Source of the DNA: Synechococcus sp. CS-1325
Lineage (GTDB): Bacteria; Cyanobacteriota; Cyanobacteriia; PCC-6307; Cyanobiaceae
Length of the DNA stretch: 64,000 bases
Direction of reading: 5' to 3'
Assembly: GCA_025128135.1 (NCBI GenBank)
Contig: JAHLYW010000025.1
Coordinates: 62,001 to 126,000, forward strand
Every line of letters starts with the position of its first letter. The stretch's first letter is position 1. The notes under the pieces were generated by a model. It had not been told where the DNA came from and did no database searches. It worked only from the letters and a program-made list of their open reading frames with translations. Shown piece after piece: positions 30,101-38,465 of the stretch. Both the position numbers and the translations under genes were made by a program.

Positions 30101-30613
30101 CTAGTCTGCTATCAATTCATAGTAAGCGCGAAGTTGAGCTTCTAGTTGAGGAAAATAGGTTTCTCCAGTCTCGTTCACATGAGTAACATAAAAATCTAAT
30201 ATTCTCTGATCTAGGATATCGGATGCTTTTCGACCAATCTCTGGGTTAGGTGGACGAGCAACAAACCAAGCCAAAGATCTTCCTTCAACGTCATTTGGTT
30301 GAATTGGAACGGTTGTAGTGTCATCATAATCATCTTCATAAAAACCTTGATCAATCCCTACAGATGGTGGTGATGATAAAGCCTGCATCTCAGAAGCAGT
30401 AAGACATCGTTTTAACCGCTGAGACTCAATCAAGCCTTTGTAAAGAATAGATTGGTGTAACTGACCCCACTCCATATCTTCGTAAAATTCTTGTAGAGAT
30501 GGTGACAAGTCCTTATTCCCAAAATCCCTGTAAATCTCATTGACTTTCGCTTGGACCTCGGGAGATCGAGAGGTAAACCCAATCCACTCAGAGTTGATTG
30601 AATAATCGGTCAT
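30101..30613 (-). CDS. Small acidic protein of the MotAB-like operon, unknown
   Basis: 170 aa from the ATG at 30613. Soluble, no signal or membrane segment. It is acidic, with an Asp/Tyr-rich strip (GFYEDDYDDTTTVP) at about residues 90-105, and begins MTDYSINSEWIGFTSRSPEV. I do not recognise the family. Its start overlaps the stop of the upstream membrane-protein gene by 4 bp, so the two are coupled, and it is followed by the MotA-like gene after 10 bp. Could be a cytosolic regulator or effector of the complex. The frame continues upstream to 30769 in another gene's frame, which I reject as a start. Confidence 0.7.
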   Translation of the reverse strand: MTDYSINSEWIGFTSRSPEVQAKVNEIYRDFGNKDLSPSLQEFYEDMEWGQLHQSILYKGLIESQRLKRCLTASEMQALSSPPSVGIDQGFYEDDYDDTTTVPIQPNDVEGRSLAWFVARPPNPEIGRKASDILDQRILDFYVTHVNETGETYFPQLEAQLRAYYELIAD

Positions 30614-31968
30614 TTTGTCCCCTCTTGTTGTTCGGCTTCCCTTCGCATTCGCGCTTGCTGAAGAGCTAATGGGAGTCTTTCCTGATATGCTTGCAGTAGT
30701 TGCTGAGTATAAGGAAGAAGACGAGTCTCGTAAGACATCTTCATCTCTTTGCTTCTTGAGAGAGCCCAAAGAAGAATTGTCGCGAGAAGACTTAAGATTA
30801 TGCTCATAACCATCCAGAAAAGAGAAACGCCGAGTTCTAGTACTCTGCTTGGGTCTAGGAGTTTTGAGAAAAATTGCTGGAATGCTTGAGTAACGATAGT
30901 CTGACCTGACCTAATTTCGATCTGCCCAGGCTTGGATTCATTGAATTCCTCAGAGAAGACGTCCGGAAACTCCTTCCGTAGAAATGTAAGTGGCGGAACT
31001 GATCCAATTTTTACTCGCCAATCAGACACCTTTGACTGAAGGGCTGATGCCTCCTTAAGATCTTCAGCTTGTTGAAGTTCATATCGCTTACAAACCCCTG
31101 GAACTTGATTGACCCCACCGAATCGGTCAAGGATTTGCTGATTAGTTAGGCCTCTCATGGATTCTTGCTGCTTGTATTCCCCAAAAGCTTGTACCCATAG
31201 ATTCTCCCACGCCTTGGGCTGGAGATCCTTGTCAGTTCCCTTCAGCTGGTCCTTTAGTGCATCACAACTGCTTTGGAAGTTCAAGAGCTTGGGGTTTTTA
31301 AGAGTTTGAAGCTGACTTAGTGTTTTCTGCCTTTCTTCTAGTTGTGCTGTTGCTAGTTCACGAGAATATTGTCGGGTTATTCCATCTTTATTGACCAAAA
31401 TGTCAAATCCGACTCCAGACAGTAATGTTTTTGCGCCAGAAAGCAAGATAAACAGAAGTAGTCCAGTGGTCGCAATAGTCTCTCTTCCCTTGGCTCTATT
31501 AGAACCGAGCTTGCCCGCAATGTTTGATAGGACCATCAAGCCAATTGAAAGGCCTAACGCTGCTGGAAATGCGACAAAATTCAGGTAATTCTGGAGGGAA
31601 AATTGAATAAATGGAACTGTACTGACGGCATCCCATGCAGTGCTGCCCGCCATTGTGTTTGCGGCTTTGCCGCAAGTGTCGTCAAAACTCTTAGTGCCAA
31701 AGCATTTCCCTCGCATGGACTTGGCGCTTGGCCAGAAAAATTCTCTTAGCCTATTTGAAGTGCTTCGATGCCTACGGCCAACGACATCAACTTGTATAGG
31801 AGCAACGATTAGCTCGTTATCTCCTCGCTGATAGAGGGCGGGAGAGTCGCTCGCCTGCTTGACAATGTAATCAAGCTCTACTTGGTTTCGAATCCAGCGC
31901 ACGAGCTGGATAGGGTTTACGGTGATCGAACCTGATGAAGGAGTTCGTTCTCCTGGCGGGCTCTGCAT
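30610..31968 (-). CDS. Three-TM membrane protein of unknown family, first gene of the MotAB-like operon
   Basis: 452 aa. Residues 1-120 are hydrophilic with two Cys (89 and 99). Helices appear at about 131-150 (FVAFPAALGLSIGLMVLS), 166-190 and 378-403 (GVSLFWMVMSIILSLLATIL). Between helices 2 and 3 is a helical domain of about 190 residues with Cys235 and Cys293, and the C-terminal 45 residues are a charged Gln-rich helix. I recognise no family. The size of the loop between helices 2 and 3 recalls an extracytoplasmic sensor, but topology is not certain. First gene of the operon, preceded by a good promoter. Confidence 0.7.
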   Translation of the reverse strand: MQSPPGERTPSSGSITVNPIQLVRWIRNQVELDYIVKQASDSPALYQRGDNELIVAPIQVDVVGRRHRSTSNRLREFFWPSAKSMRGKCFGTKSFDDTCGKAANTMAGSTAWDAVSTVPFIQFSLQNYLNFVAFPAALGLSIGLMVLSNIAGKLGSNRAKGRETIATTGLLLFILLSGAKTLLSGVGFDILVNKDGITRQYSRELATAQLEERQKTLSQLQTLKNPKLLNFQSSCDALKDQLKGTDKDLQPKAWENLWVQAFGEYKQQESMRGLTNQQILDRFGGVNQVPGVCKRYELQQAEDLKEASALQSKVSDWRVKIGSVPPLTFLRKEFPDVFSEEFNESKPGQIEIRSGQTIVTQAFQQFFSKLLDPSRVLELGVSLFWMVMSIILSLLATILLWALSRSKEMKMSYETRLLPYTQQLLQAYQERLPLALQQARMRREAEQQEGTK

Positions 31969-31989
31969 GAATTTTGGTATTTGAAGCTA

Positions 31990-32017
31990 AGTGTAGCCTT
32001 TTTGGGCATTGGTGCAA
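31990..32017 (-). promoter_or_regulatory. Sigma-70-like promoter of the MotAB-like operon
   Basis: On the minus strand TTGCAC (32017-32012) and TACACT (31995-31990) are separated by 16 bp, and the ATG of the first gene is about 20 bp further on at 31968. The spacing is acceptable and the boxes match TTGACA/TATAAT at four of six bases each. The remaining 32,018-32,254 is AT-rich and holds no gene I can support. Confidence 0.45.
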
Positions 32018-32254
32018 CGTTGAGGCAGTCTTTGACGTGCTTGTGGCGCTCCTTTGCCTTGAGCGGGTATGCTTTTGTTCGAAAAGTCTACTGGGCGAGG
32101 TGATTAATCATTCCGGCTAACCGACTGCGGAGTATGTCGCCTTAGACTTTTAGGCAAGGCATAATTACATTCTTATTTTCATAGTTCTGAGTCCATGAGC
32201 TGAACTTGGATGCTCCCCAGCCCAGCTTGTTTAAGCACATTTTCATACACTTGC

Positions 32255-35200
32255 TTAGGCTTCCACCCGCAGCGTGGAGCCGCGATCGCCGGCGATCACT
32301 TCGATGCCGCCGCGGATGCGCTCGCGCAGGGCACCCACGTGGCTGATCAGGCCGATCATGCGGCCGCCTTCGCGCAGGCGGTCGAGTTCGTCCATGGCCA
32401 GCTGCAGGTTGTCGGGGTCGAGGCTGCCGAAGCCTTCATCGATGAACAGCGCCTCCAGGGGCACGCCGCCGGCATGGGCCTGCACGGTGTCGGCCACGCC
32501 CAGGGCCAGGGCCAGCGACGCCTGGAAGGTTTCGCCGCCCGAGAGGCTGCTCACCTCGCGCTCCTCGCCGGTGTAGGCATCGAGCACCCGCAGGCCAAGG
32601 CCGGCCTGGCGGCCGCCGTGGCCGCCCTCGTCGGTGAGGCGCAGCTGGTAGCGGCCGGAGGTCATCAGGGTGAGCCGCTGGTTGGCGTAGCGGCAGATGT
32701 CGGCGAGGTAGGCGGAGAGCACCCAGCGCTGCAGGGAGATGTAGGGCGCCGCCTTGCCCTGGCAGCGGTAGGCCACGGCACTGAGCAGCTCGGCGTGGGT
32801 GCGCTGCTGCGCCAGGCCGGCGGCGCGCTCCCGGTGCAATTGCGTGAGCCGCTGGATTTCGGCCTGGGCGCCGCGCGCTTCGCTGTGGCGCTCCACCGCT
32901 GTGGTGCGCCGCTGATCAGCGAGGGATTCCGCTTCCAGGGCGGCGGCGGTGTCGGGCCGCTGCTCGGGTAGATCGGCCAGCTCGGGAGCCGCCAGGGCGC
33001 CCTGCAGCTCGATCACCTGCTTCTCATAGGCCTCGATCCGCTGGGCCCAGTGCGCGCGTTTGGTGGCATCCACCAGGGCGGCGGTGGCCTCGGTGGCGGT
33101 GGGGAAGGGGGAAGCGGCCCGTTCAGCCGTGAGCCGCTGCGCCGCCTGCTGCTGGCGGGCCACGGCCCGGGCGTGGTCGGCGGCGGCGCCGATCAGGCGG
33201 CGCAGGGCGGCTTCCAGCGGCGCGAAGGCCGCCAGCACCGTGGCGGGATCCAGCCCGGCGCCGAGCTCCTGCGCCACGACAGCCACCAGTTCGGCGGCCC
33301 GGCCGCTGGCCTCCTGCTGCGCCCTGCTCTCCAGCGCCATCGCCGTGCGGGCAGCTTCGATGGCCTGCTGCAGGTCCTGGCCTTGCTGCTCACGCGCCTT
33401 GGTGCCCTGCTCCAGGGTGGTGAGGCGCGCAGCCTGGGCGCTGGCGGCGGCGAGGGCCTCACTGGCGGTGCGGGCGGCGAGCGCGGCGGCGACTGCCTCG
33501 CAGCCGGCCCCGGCTTTTTCCAGCACGCCCTGCAGGGCCGCCTCGGCCTGGGCCACGGCCACACCAGCAGCGTGCACGTCCGTGTGGGCGGCGGCGAGCT
33601 GCTGCTCCACCGCCTGGATCTGGCCATCGTCCACCGCATCGGCGGTGGGCAGGGCCGGCTGCGGGTGGGCCGTGGCGCCGCACACCGGGCAGGGGGAATC
33701 AGCCTCCAGGCCAGCGGCGAGCCGCGCCGCCATGCCCTCGATCTGGCGGCGGCGCAGGTGGTTGAGCGCGGCGTTGTGGGTGTTCAGGCGCTGATCGGCG
33801 GCGTTGCGGGCCGCCATCGCCTCCAGCTGCCGCGCCTGGGCCGGAGCGATGGCGGCGGCGGCGGCGGCCTGCGCCGTGGCCTCGCGGGCGGCCCGTTGCA
33901 GACCATCGAGTTGGTCGTGGGCGGTGCGGGCCTGGGCGAGCGTGGCGAGCTCCTGCTGCTGCTGCGCCTGCAACTGCTGCAGCCGGGCGCCGGCTTCGGC
34001 GGCCTGCGCCTCGGCGGCGGCGGCGCGCTGGCCGGCAGCGGCAGCGGCCTGGCTGGCAGCGCTGGCCTCCTGGGCTTTGTTGGCCAGCTCCCGCACCTCG
34101 GCGGCCCGGGCGGCCAGATCGGCGCCGGCACTGCCGAGCGCCTCCGGCGACGGCAACACGTCGAGATCCAGCGCCTGCACCGCAAGCGGCAGGGCCGGGG
34201 CCTGCGCCTGGGCCCGCCGGGCGTTGAGCAGGGAGCTGCGGATCTCCTGCTCCAGCTGCGCCAGCGCCTGAGCCGCCTCCTGCTCGGCCACCAGGCTGGG
34301 GCGCAGCGCTTCGGCCTGCTCCGCCCGCGCCAGACGCTGGCGGAAATCCAGCACCAGCGGCTGCTTCGCCTCCAGCTCGGCGAGTTGGGCGGCGGCGGCG
34401 GCGCGCCGGTCGAAGCGCTCCGCCAGCGCCTCGCGCCCGGATCGGGTGGCGCGGGCCGCCGTGAAGGCCGCATCGGCCTGAGCTCGGGCGGCGGCACTGG
34501 CCTCCACCACCGCAGCGATCCGCCCCACCAAAGCTTCAAGGCCAGCCTGATCGGTGGGAACAACAGGTGCTACGGGTGCGGCGAGCGCTGCAGGCTCGCC
34601 GAGGGCCCGAGGCGCTGGCACCCCATCAGCCCCATCAGCCTCAGCCAGCCCCGCATACGGCAGCCAGGCGTGGCCGGCCTGGTCGCGTAGCACGGCCTGG
34701 GCGTCGTGTTGCTTCTGGACGGCCTGACGCGCTGCTTTGGCCTGGTCGTCGAGCCACCAGCCGGCCCGCTCGTAGAGAACGGTGTCGAAGAGGGTCTTGA
34801 GCAGGGCTTCGCGGTCGTCGGCTTTGGCCCGCAGCACTTCGGCGAAGCGGCCCTGGGGCAGCAGGATCACCTGGCGGAACTGGGCGGCGTTGAGGCCCAC
34901 CAGCTGCTGCACCTCGCGGGTCACCTCGGTGATTCGGGCCGCCACCGGCTGCTCCTCGCCGTTGGCGCCCAGCCGCAGCAGCAACGCCTGCGGGGGCTTG
35001 TCGGTGACGCCCTGGCCGCGGGCCTTCGGGGCGCTGTGCGCAGGGCTGCGCTCCACCCGGTAGCGGGCCTCGCCGCAGGAGAACGCCAGGCTCACGCGCG
35101 GCACGGCGCCAGGAGCGGCGTGATCGGAGCGCAGCCCCTTGACGCTGCGATCGCCCGATACCTCTCCATAGAGGGCGAAGCAGAGGGCATCGAGCAGGAA

Positions 35201-35326
35201 GGTCTTGCCGGCGCCGGTGGTGCCGTGGATCAGGAACAACCCCTCGGCGGCGAGCGCGTCGAAGTCGATCGCCACCGGATCGGCGTAGGGCCCGAAGGCC
35301 TCGATCACCAGCTGGTGCGGCTTCAA
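32255..35326 (-). CDS. sbcC: Exonuclease SbcC (Rad50-like ATPase)
   Basis: 1023 aa with a TTG start overlapping the sbcD stop. N-terminal ATPase half has LFLIHGTTGAGKTFLLDALC and the Q-loop region around residue 160; a long Ala/Gln-rich coiled coil follows, with the zinc hook SPCPVCGATAHP near residue 545; the C-terminal half has signature VSSLSGGETFQASLALALG and Walker B LEALFIDEGFGSLD, then a His switch LISHVGAL. With SbcD it cleaves hairpins and protein-blocked DNA ends. High-GC, core-like codon use, unlike the AT-rich operon directly downstream. Confidence 0.95.
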   Translation of the reverse strand: MKPHQLVIEAFGPYADPVAIDFDALAAEGLFLIHGTTGAGKTFLLDALCFALYGEVSGDRSVKGLRSDHAAPGAVPRVSLAFSCGEARYRVERSPAHSAPKARGQGVTDKPPQALLLRLGANGEEQPVAARITEVTREVQQLVGLNAAQFRQVILLPQGRFAEVLRAKADDREALLKTLFDTVLYERAGWWLDDQAKAARQAVQKQHDAQAVLRDQAGHAWLPYAGLAEADGADGVPAPRALGEPAALAAPVAPVVPTDQAGLEALVGRIAAVVEASAAARAQADAAFTAARATRSGREALAERFDRRAAAAAQLAELEAKQPLVLDFRQRLARAEQAEALRPSLVAEQEAAQALAQLEQEIRSSLLNARRAQAQAPALPLAVQALDLDVLPSPEALGSAGADLAARAAEVRELANKAQEASAASQAAAAAGQRAAAAEAQAAEAGARLQQLQAQQQQELATLAQARTAHDQLDGLQRAAREATAQAAAAAAIAPAQARQLEAMAARNAADQRLNTHNAALNHLRRRQIEGMAARLAAGLEADSPCPVCGATAHPQPALPTADAVDDGQIQAVEQQLAAAHTDVHAAGVAVAQAEAALQGVLEKAGAGCEAVAAALAARTASEALAAASAQAARLTTLEQGTKAREQQGQDLQQAIEAARTAMALESRAQQEASGRAAELVAVVAQELGAGLDPATVLAAFAPLEAALRRLIGAAADHARAVARQQQAAQRLTAERAASPFPTATEATAALVDATKRAHWAQRIEAYEKQVIELQGALAAPELADLPEQRPDTAAALEAESLADQRRTTAVERHSEARGAQAEIQRLTQLHRERAAGLAQQRTHAELLSAVAYRCQGKAAPYISLQRWVLSAYLADICRYANQRLTLMTSGRYQLRLTDEGGHGGRQAGLGLRVLDAYTGEEREVSSLSGGETFQASLALALGVADTVQAHAGGVPLEALFIDEGFGSLDPDNLQLAMDELDRLREGGRMIGLISHVGALRERIRGGIEVIAGDRGSTLRVEA

Positions 35327-36498
35327 CGCTCCCCTCCCCGCAACGCCTGGGCCAGGGCCGCCTCCAGCAGTTCGGCTTCGGCGTCGCTGGGCGGCCGGCC
35401 CTGCTGGTCGGCGAAGAAGGCGGTGGCCAGGGCCAGGGGCGAGCTGGCCTGGCGCACCTGACGGTGGCGTTCGTCGCCACTGGCGCGAACCAGCTCCGGC
35501 GGCTCGTGGCGCAGCTCGGCGATGTGGGGGAAGCGGGCCCGCAGGCGGGCCATCGCCTGCAGCGGCAGGGTGTCGTCGGTGAGGATCGCCCGCACGCGGG
35601 CGGCTTCGGCAGGGGCGTGGGCGGGATCGTGGCAGAGCGCCTCGATCGGGCCGCGCAGGGTGCGCAGCGGCCGGCCCACCTGCAGCGGAATCACCTGCAC
35701 CGCCGCCGGTTCGGGCGCGCCGGGGGCGGCGGCCAGCTCCACGATCCGCACCGATTTGATGTGGTCCTGCTCGGAGAACGAATAGGGCAGCGGCGTGCCG
35801 GAGTAGGCGATGCGCGGGCCGGCCAGCTGCTGGGAGCGGTGCAGATGGCCGAGCGCCACGTAGTCGAAGCCGGCGAAGGCCTCCACGCTGACGCGATCCA
35901 CGTTGCCCACCGTGAGCTCCCGCTCCGACTCGCAGCTTTCACCGCCGGCCACGAAGGTGTGGGCCACCAGCACGGCGCGATGCCCGGGCCGCCCGCTCAG
36001 ATCGGCGCGCAGGCGGGCGAGGGCCAGCCGGGTGACCTGCTCATGGCGCAGGCGGCCGGGTTCCCCCGAGAGGGCGGGGCCATCGACCGCCGGCTCCAGG
36101 TAGGGCAGCGGGTAGATCGCCACCGGCGCACCGCCGCCCCTGGGGGTGAGCAGCACCGGCTCGTGGGCGCGGCGCACGTCGCCGCGGATGGTGATGTTGA
36201 AGGTGGAGAGCAGCGGGTCGTACACCGACACCCGCACGTGGGAGTCGTGGTTGCCGGCGATCGCCACCACGGCGGTGCCGCCGGCGCTGAGCCGGGCCAG
36301 GGCGTCGTTGAACAGGGCCACCGCTTCGGCGGGGGGGATGGCGCGGTCGTAGAGGTCGCCGGCGATCAGCACCGCTTCAACCTCATGCTCCCGCGCCAGG
36401 GCCACGATCCGTGTGATCGCCGCCGCCTGCTCATCGAGCAGCGAGACGCCGTGGAAGCTGCGGCCCAGATGCCAGTCGGAGGTGTGCAGCAAGCGCAT
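35323..36498 (-). CDS. sbcD: Exonuclease SbcD (Mre11-like nuclease)
   Basis: 391 aa. Metallophosphoesterase motifs are all visible: LLHTSDWHLGRSFHG, VLIAGDLYDRAIPPAEA, VAIAGNHDSHVRVSV, and VLVAHTFVAGGE, followed by the capping domain after residue 230 (VALGHLHRSQQL contains the last metal His). It pairs with SbcC, whose TTG start overlaps its stop. The ATG at 36498 begins MRLLHTSDWHLG, the canonical start. Confidence 0.96.
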   Translation of the reverse strand: MRLLHTSDWHLGRSFHGVSLLDEQAAAITRIVALAREHEVEAVLIAGDLYDRAIPPAEAVALFNDALARLSAGGTAVVAIAGNHDSHVRVSVYDPLLSTFNITIRGDVRRAHEPVLLTPRGGGAPVAIYPLPYLEPAVDGPALSGEPGRLRHEQVTRLALARLRADLSGRPGHRAVLVAHTFVAGGESCESERELTVGNVDRVSVEAFAGFDYVALGHLHRSQQLAGPRIAYSGTPLPYSFSEQDHIKSVRIVELAAAPGAPEPAAVQVIPLQVGRPLRTLRGPIEALCHDPAHAPAEAARVRAILTDDTLPLQAMARLRARFPHIAELRHEPPELVRASGDERHRQVRQASSPLALATAFFADQQGRPPSDAEAELLEAALAQALRGGER

Positions 36499-36551
36499 CG
36501 GGCCAAGGTAGGCAGGAGGAACGCCGCTGGCTGCCGCTGCGCCTGCCCCGT

Positions 36552-37259
36552 TCAGGGCGCCAGCCGCTCGATCAGCCAGGCGCTGCCCTCTGCCCCAGCG
36601 CCGCTGGTGGCCGCCGGCTGGCTGGGCCGGTAGCGGAAGCGATCGTGCAGGCGGTTCTGCCGTCCCTGCCAGAACTCGAACTCCACCGGCACCACCCGCA
36701 GGCCGCCCCAGGCCGGCGGCAGCGGCACCTCATCACCGGCGAAGCGGCGCGCCATCGCCTCCCACTGGGCTTCCAGCAGCGAGCGGGAGCTGATCACGGC
36801 GCTCTGCTGCGACACCCAGGCCCCCAGCCGGCTGCCCACCGGGCGCGAGAGGAAATAGGCGAGCGATTCGGCCGTGCTGATCCGCTCGGCCCGGCCGAGC
36901 ACGATCACCTGCCGCTCCAGCCCGTACCAGGGAAACAGCAGGCTCACCTGGGGATGGGCGGCGATCTCGGTGGCCTTGCGGCTTTCGTAGTGGGTGAAGA
37001 ACACGAAGCCGCGGGCATCGAAGGCTTTGAGCAGCACGGTGCGGGCACTGGGGCGCGCGCCATCGCTGGTGCCCAGCACCATGGCGTTGGCTTCGCTCAG
37101 CTCGGCCGCCACCGCCTGATCGAACCAACGGCGGAACTGCGCCACCGGATCAGCGGCCAGATCAGCGCGCCGCAGGGCCTCGCGGCGGTAGTCGCGGCGC
37201 AGCTGGGCGGGATCGGTGGGGTGGCCGGGAGGAACGGCGGGATCGGTGGGGTCGCTCAT
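36552..37259 (-). CDS. pdxH: Pyridoxamine/pyridoxine 5'-phosphate oxidase
   Basis: 235 aa. FMN-dependent oxidase giving pyridoxal 5'-phosphate. Family motifs: [75 protein letters not shown], and C-terminal [17 protein letters not shown]. An extra Pro-rich N-terminal stretch ([12 protein letters not shown]) precedes the usual start. It is 53 bp upstream of sbcD on the same strand and divergent from the antitoxin gene. Confidence 0.95.
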   Translation of the reverse strand: MSDPTDPAVPPGHPTDPAQLRRDYRREALRRADLAADPVAQFRRWFDQAVAAELSEANAMVLGTSDGARPSARTVLLKAFDARGFVFFTHYESRKATEIAAHPQVSLLFPWYGLERQVIVLGRAERISTAESLAYFLSRPVGSRLGAWVSQQSAVISSRSLLEAQWEAMARRFAGDEVPLPPAWGGLRVVPVEFEFWQGRQNRLHDRFRYRPSQPAATSGAGAEGSAWLIERLAP

Positions 37260-37357
37260 GGCAGCGGTTCGCAGCGGCGGTTCACGCCTTCGGGCTCCAG
37301 CTTCGGGCCCCGGCGGGGCGAGCTGGCAGCCGCCGCTAGCGTTGCTGGCATCGGGGC

Positions 37358-37621
37358 ATGGCGAGTCTCACGATCCGCAACCTCGACAACGCCACCAAGG
37401 CCCGACTGCGGCTTCAGGCGGCGCGCCATGGTTGCTCGATGGAAGAGGAGGCGCGCACGATCCTCAGGCAGGCGGTGGCGGCGTCGCCTGAGGTGCCAGC
37501 CGGTCCAGGCCTGGGCAGCCGCATTCAGGCCCATTTCGCCTCATGCGGCGGGGTGGAACTCGATCTGCCGGCTCGCGTGTCGATGGCAGCTGCCGCCCGC
37601 TTCGATGGGGAGCAGGCTTGA
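37358..37621 (+). CDS. FitA-like (VapB) ribbon-helix-helix antitoxin
   Basis: 87 aa. The N-terminal ribbon-helix-helix [20 protein letters not shown], then [16 protein letters not shown], is the FitA/VapB pattern that binds DNA and autoregulates. The C-terminal tail would bind the toxin. TGA stop overlaps the TTG start of the toxin frame by three bases. The partner toxin is broken, so this is a probable orphan antitoxin. Its promoter region is shared with the divergent pdxH. Confidence 0.88.
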   Translation: MASLTIRNLDNATKARLRLQAARHGCSMEEEARTILRQAVAASPEVPAGPGLGSRIQAHFASCGGVELDLPARVSMAAAARFDGEQA

Positions 37622-37954
37622 TCGTTCTGGACACCAACGTGATTGCGGAGCTGATGCGGCCCCGCCCCGAACCCCTGGTGCTGGCCTGGGCCGATCGCCT
37701 GGAGCCCGCGATGGTGGGTCTTACGGCGATGAATGAGGCGGAGGTCCTGCATGGCATCGCCCGTCTGCCTGAGGGCCGCCCGTTGGTATGGGGAGTTGCT
37801 GTGGCAGAGGGAACGCCTGGGCCAGCCGATGAGCACGGCCGATGCGGTGATCGCCGCCATCACCCTGTCCCAGGGCGCCCAACTGGCCACCCGCAACGAG
37901 GTGGATTTCGCCGGCATCGGAATCGAGTTGATCAACCCCTGGCCCGCGCCTTGA
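37618..37954 (+). pseudogene. FitB/VapC PIN-domain toxin, frameshifted with an internal deletion
   Basis: Begins with [19 protein letters not shown], the PIN N-terminus with the first catalytic Asp, then NEAEVLHGIARLPEGRP. At about 37783 the continuing homology moves to the +1 frame: ELLWQRERLGQPMSTADAVI, with catalytic Asp, then TRNEVDFAGIGIELINPW. About 30 residues of the usual 140 are missing between the two parts, so a deletion removed them and shifted the frame. Without that segment the RNase is probably inactive. Confidence 0.85.
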
Positions 37955-37997
37955 GAGGAGCTGGAGCCATGGTGCTGTTAAGCAACACAAGTCCCCT

Positions 37998-38222
37998 TTA
38001 GGATGCCTCCAGGCGACACCGCTGCCATTGACCGCTGCTCATGGCCAAGGCCAGGAGGGGTGGGCCGCAGCCCGCAGCGTGCATCACGCCGCCGCCGGCT
38101 TGATGACGACTTCTGAGCATGGCTATTCCCTGCTGAGCCAGCCTCAGCCGGATGCGCCTGCCGCGGATGCATGGCTTGCCACCGCATGGCGCGGGGTTGT
38201 GGGTGATCCGGGTGGGGGTCAT
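37998..38222 (-). pseudogene. DUF433 antitoxin relic
   Basis: Only the first 27 codons are recognisable: TPTRITHNPAPCGGKPCIRG then RRIRL matches the start of DUF433 proteins (antitoxins often paired with PIN-like DUF5615 toxins). After it the sequence is not like the family in any frame I checked, and no partner gene is present. ATG at 38222; a TTG just before is possible. Read as a decayed gene. Confidence 0.6.
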
Positions 38223-38465
38223 CAAGCAAGCCCAAACGCGTCTCTTGGATCAATCACAAGGCCATGGACCCTTGCCCCGCGCCGTGGTGCTCCAGCCCGC
38301 CTCTCCCCAAAACCGCCCTACCCCAGCCAGACTCGCCCCAGCGCCGCCCCACCTGATCCCTCGATGCCCGATCAGGACCAGCTCAACGCCCCCGCCGCAG
38401 CCCTGGAGCAGGCCGGCGGCACCGAGCATCACACTGGGTCGCTGACGGCGGGCTGAGCGAACGGA

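Noticed and set aside
27957..31968. A complete type I, II or III Zorya system
   Set aside because: No ZorC, ZorD helicase, ZorE nuclease or ZorF/G-like gene is present on either side, so only a Zorya-like core can be claimed.
32255..36498. sbcCD as effector genes of the neighbouring motor-like operon
   Set aside because: They are adjacent to it, but they are high-GC core-like genes with normal family sequence and a separate base composition. I see no evidence of functional linkage.
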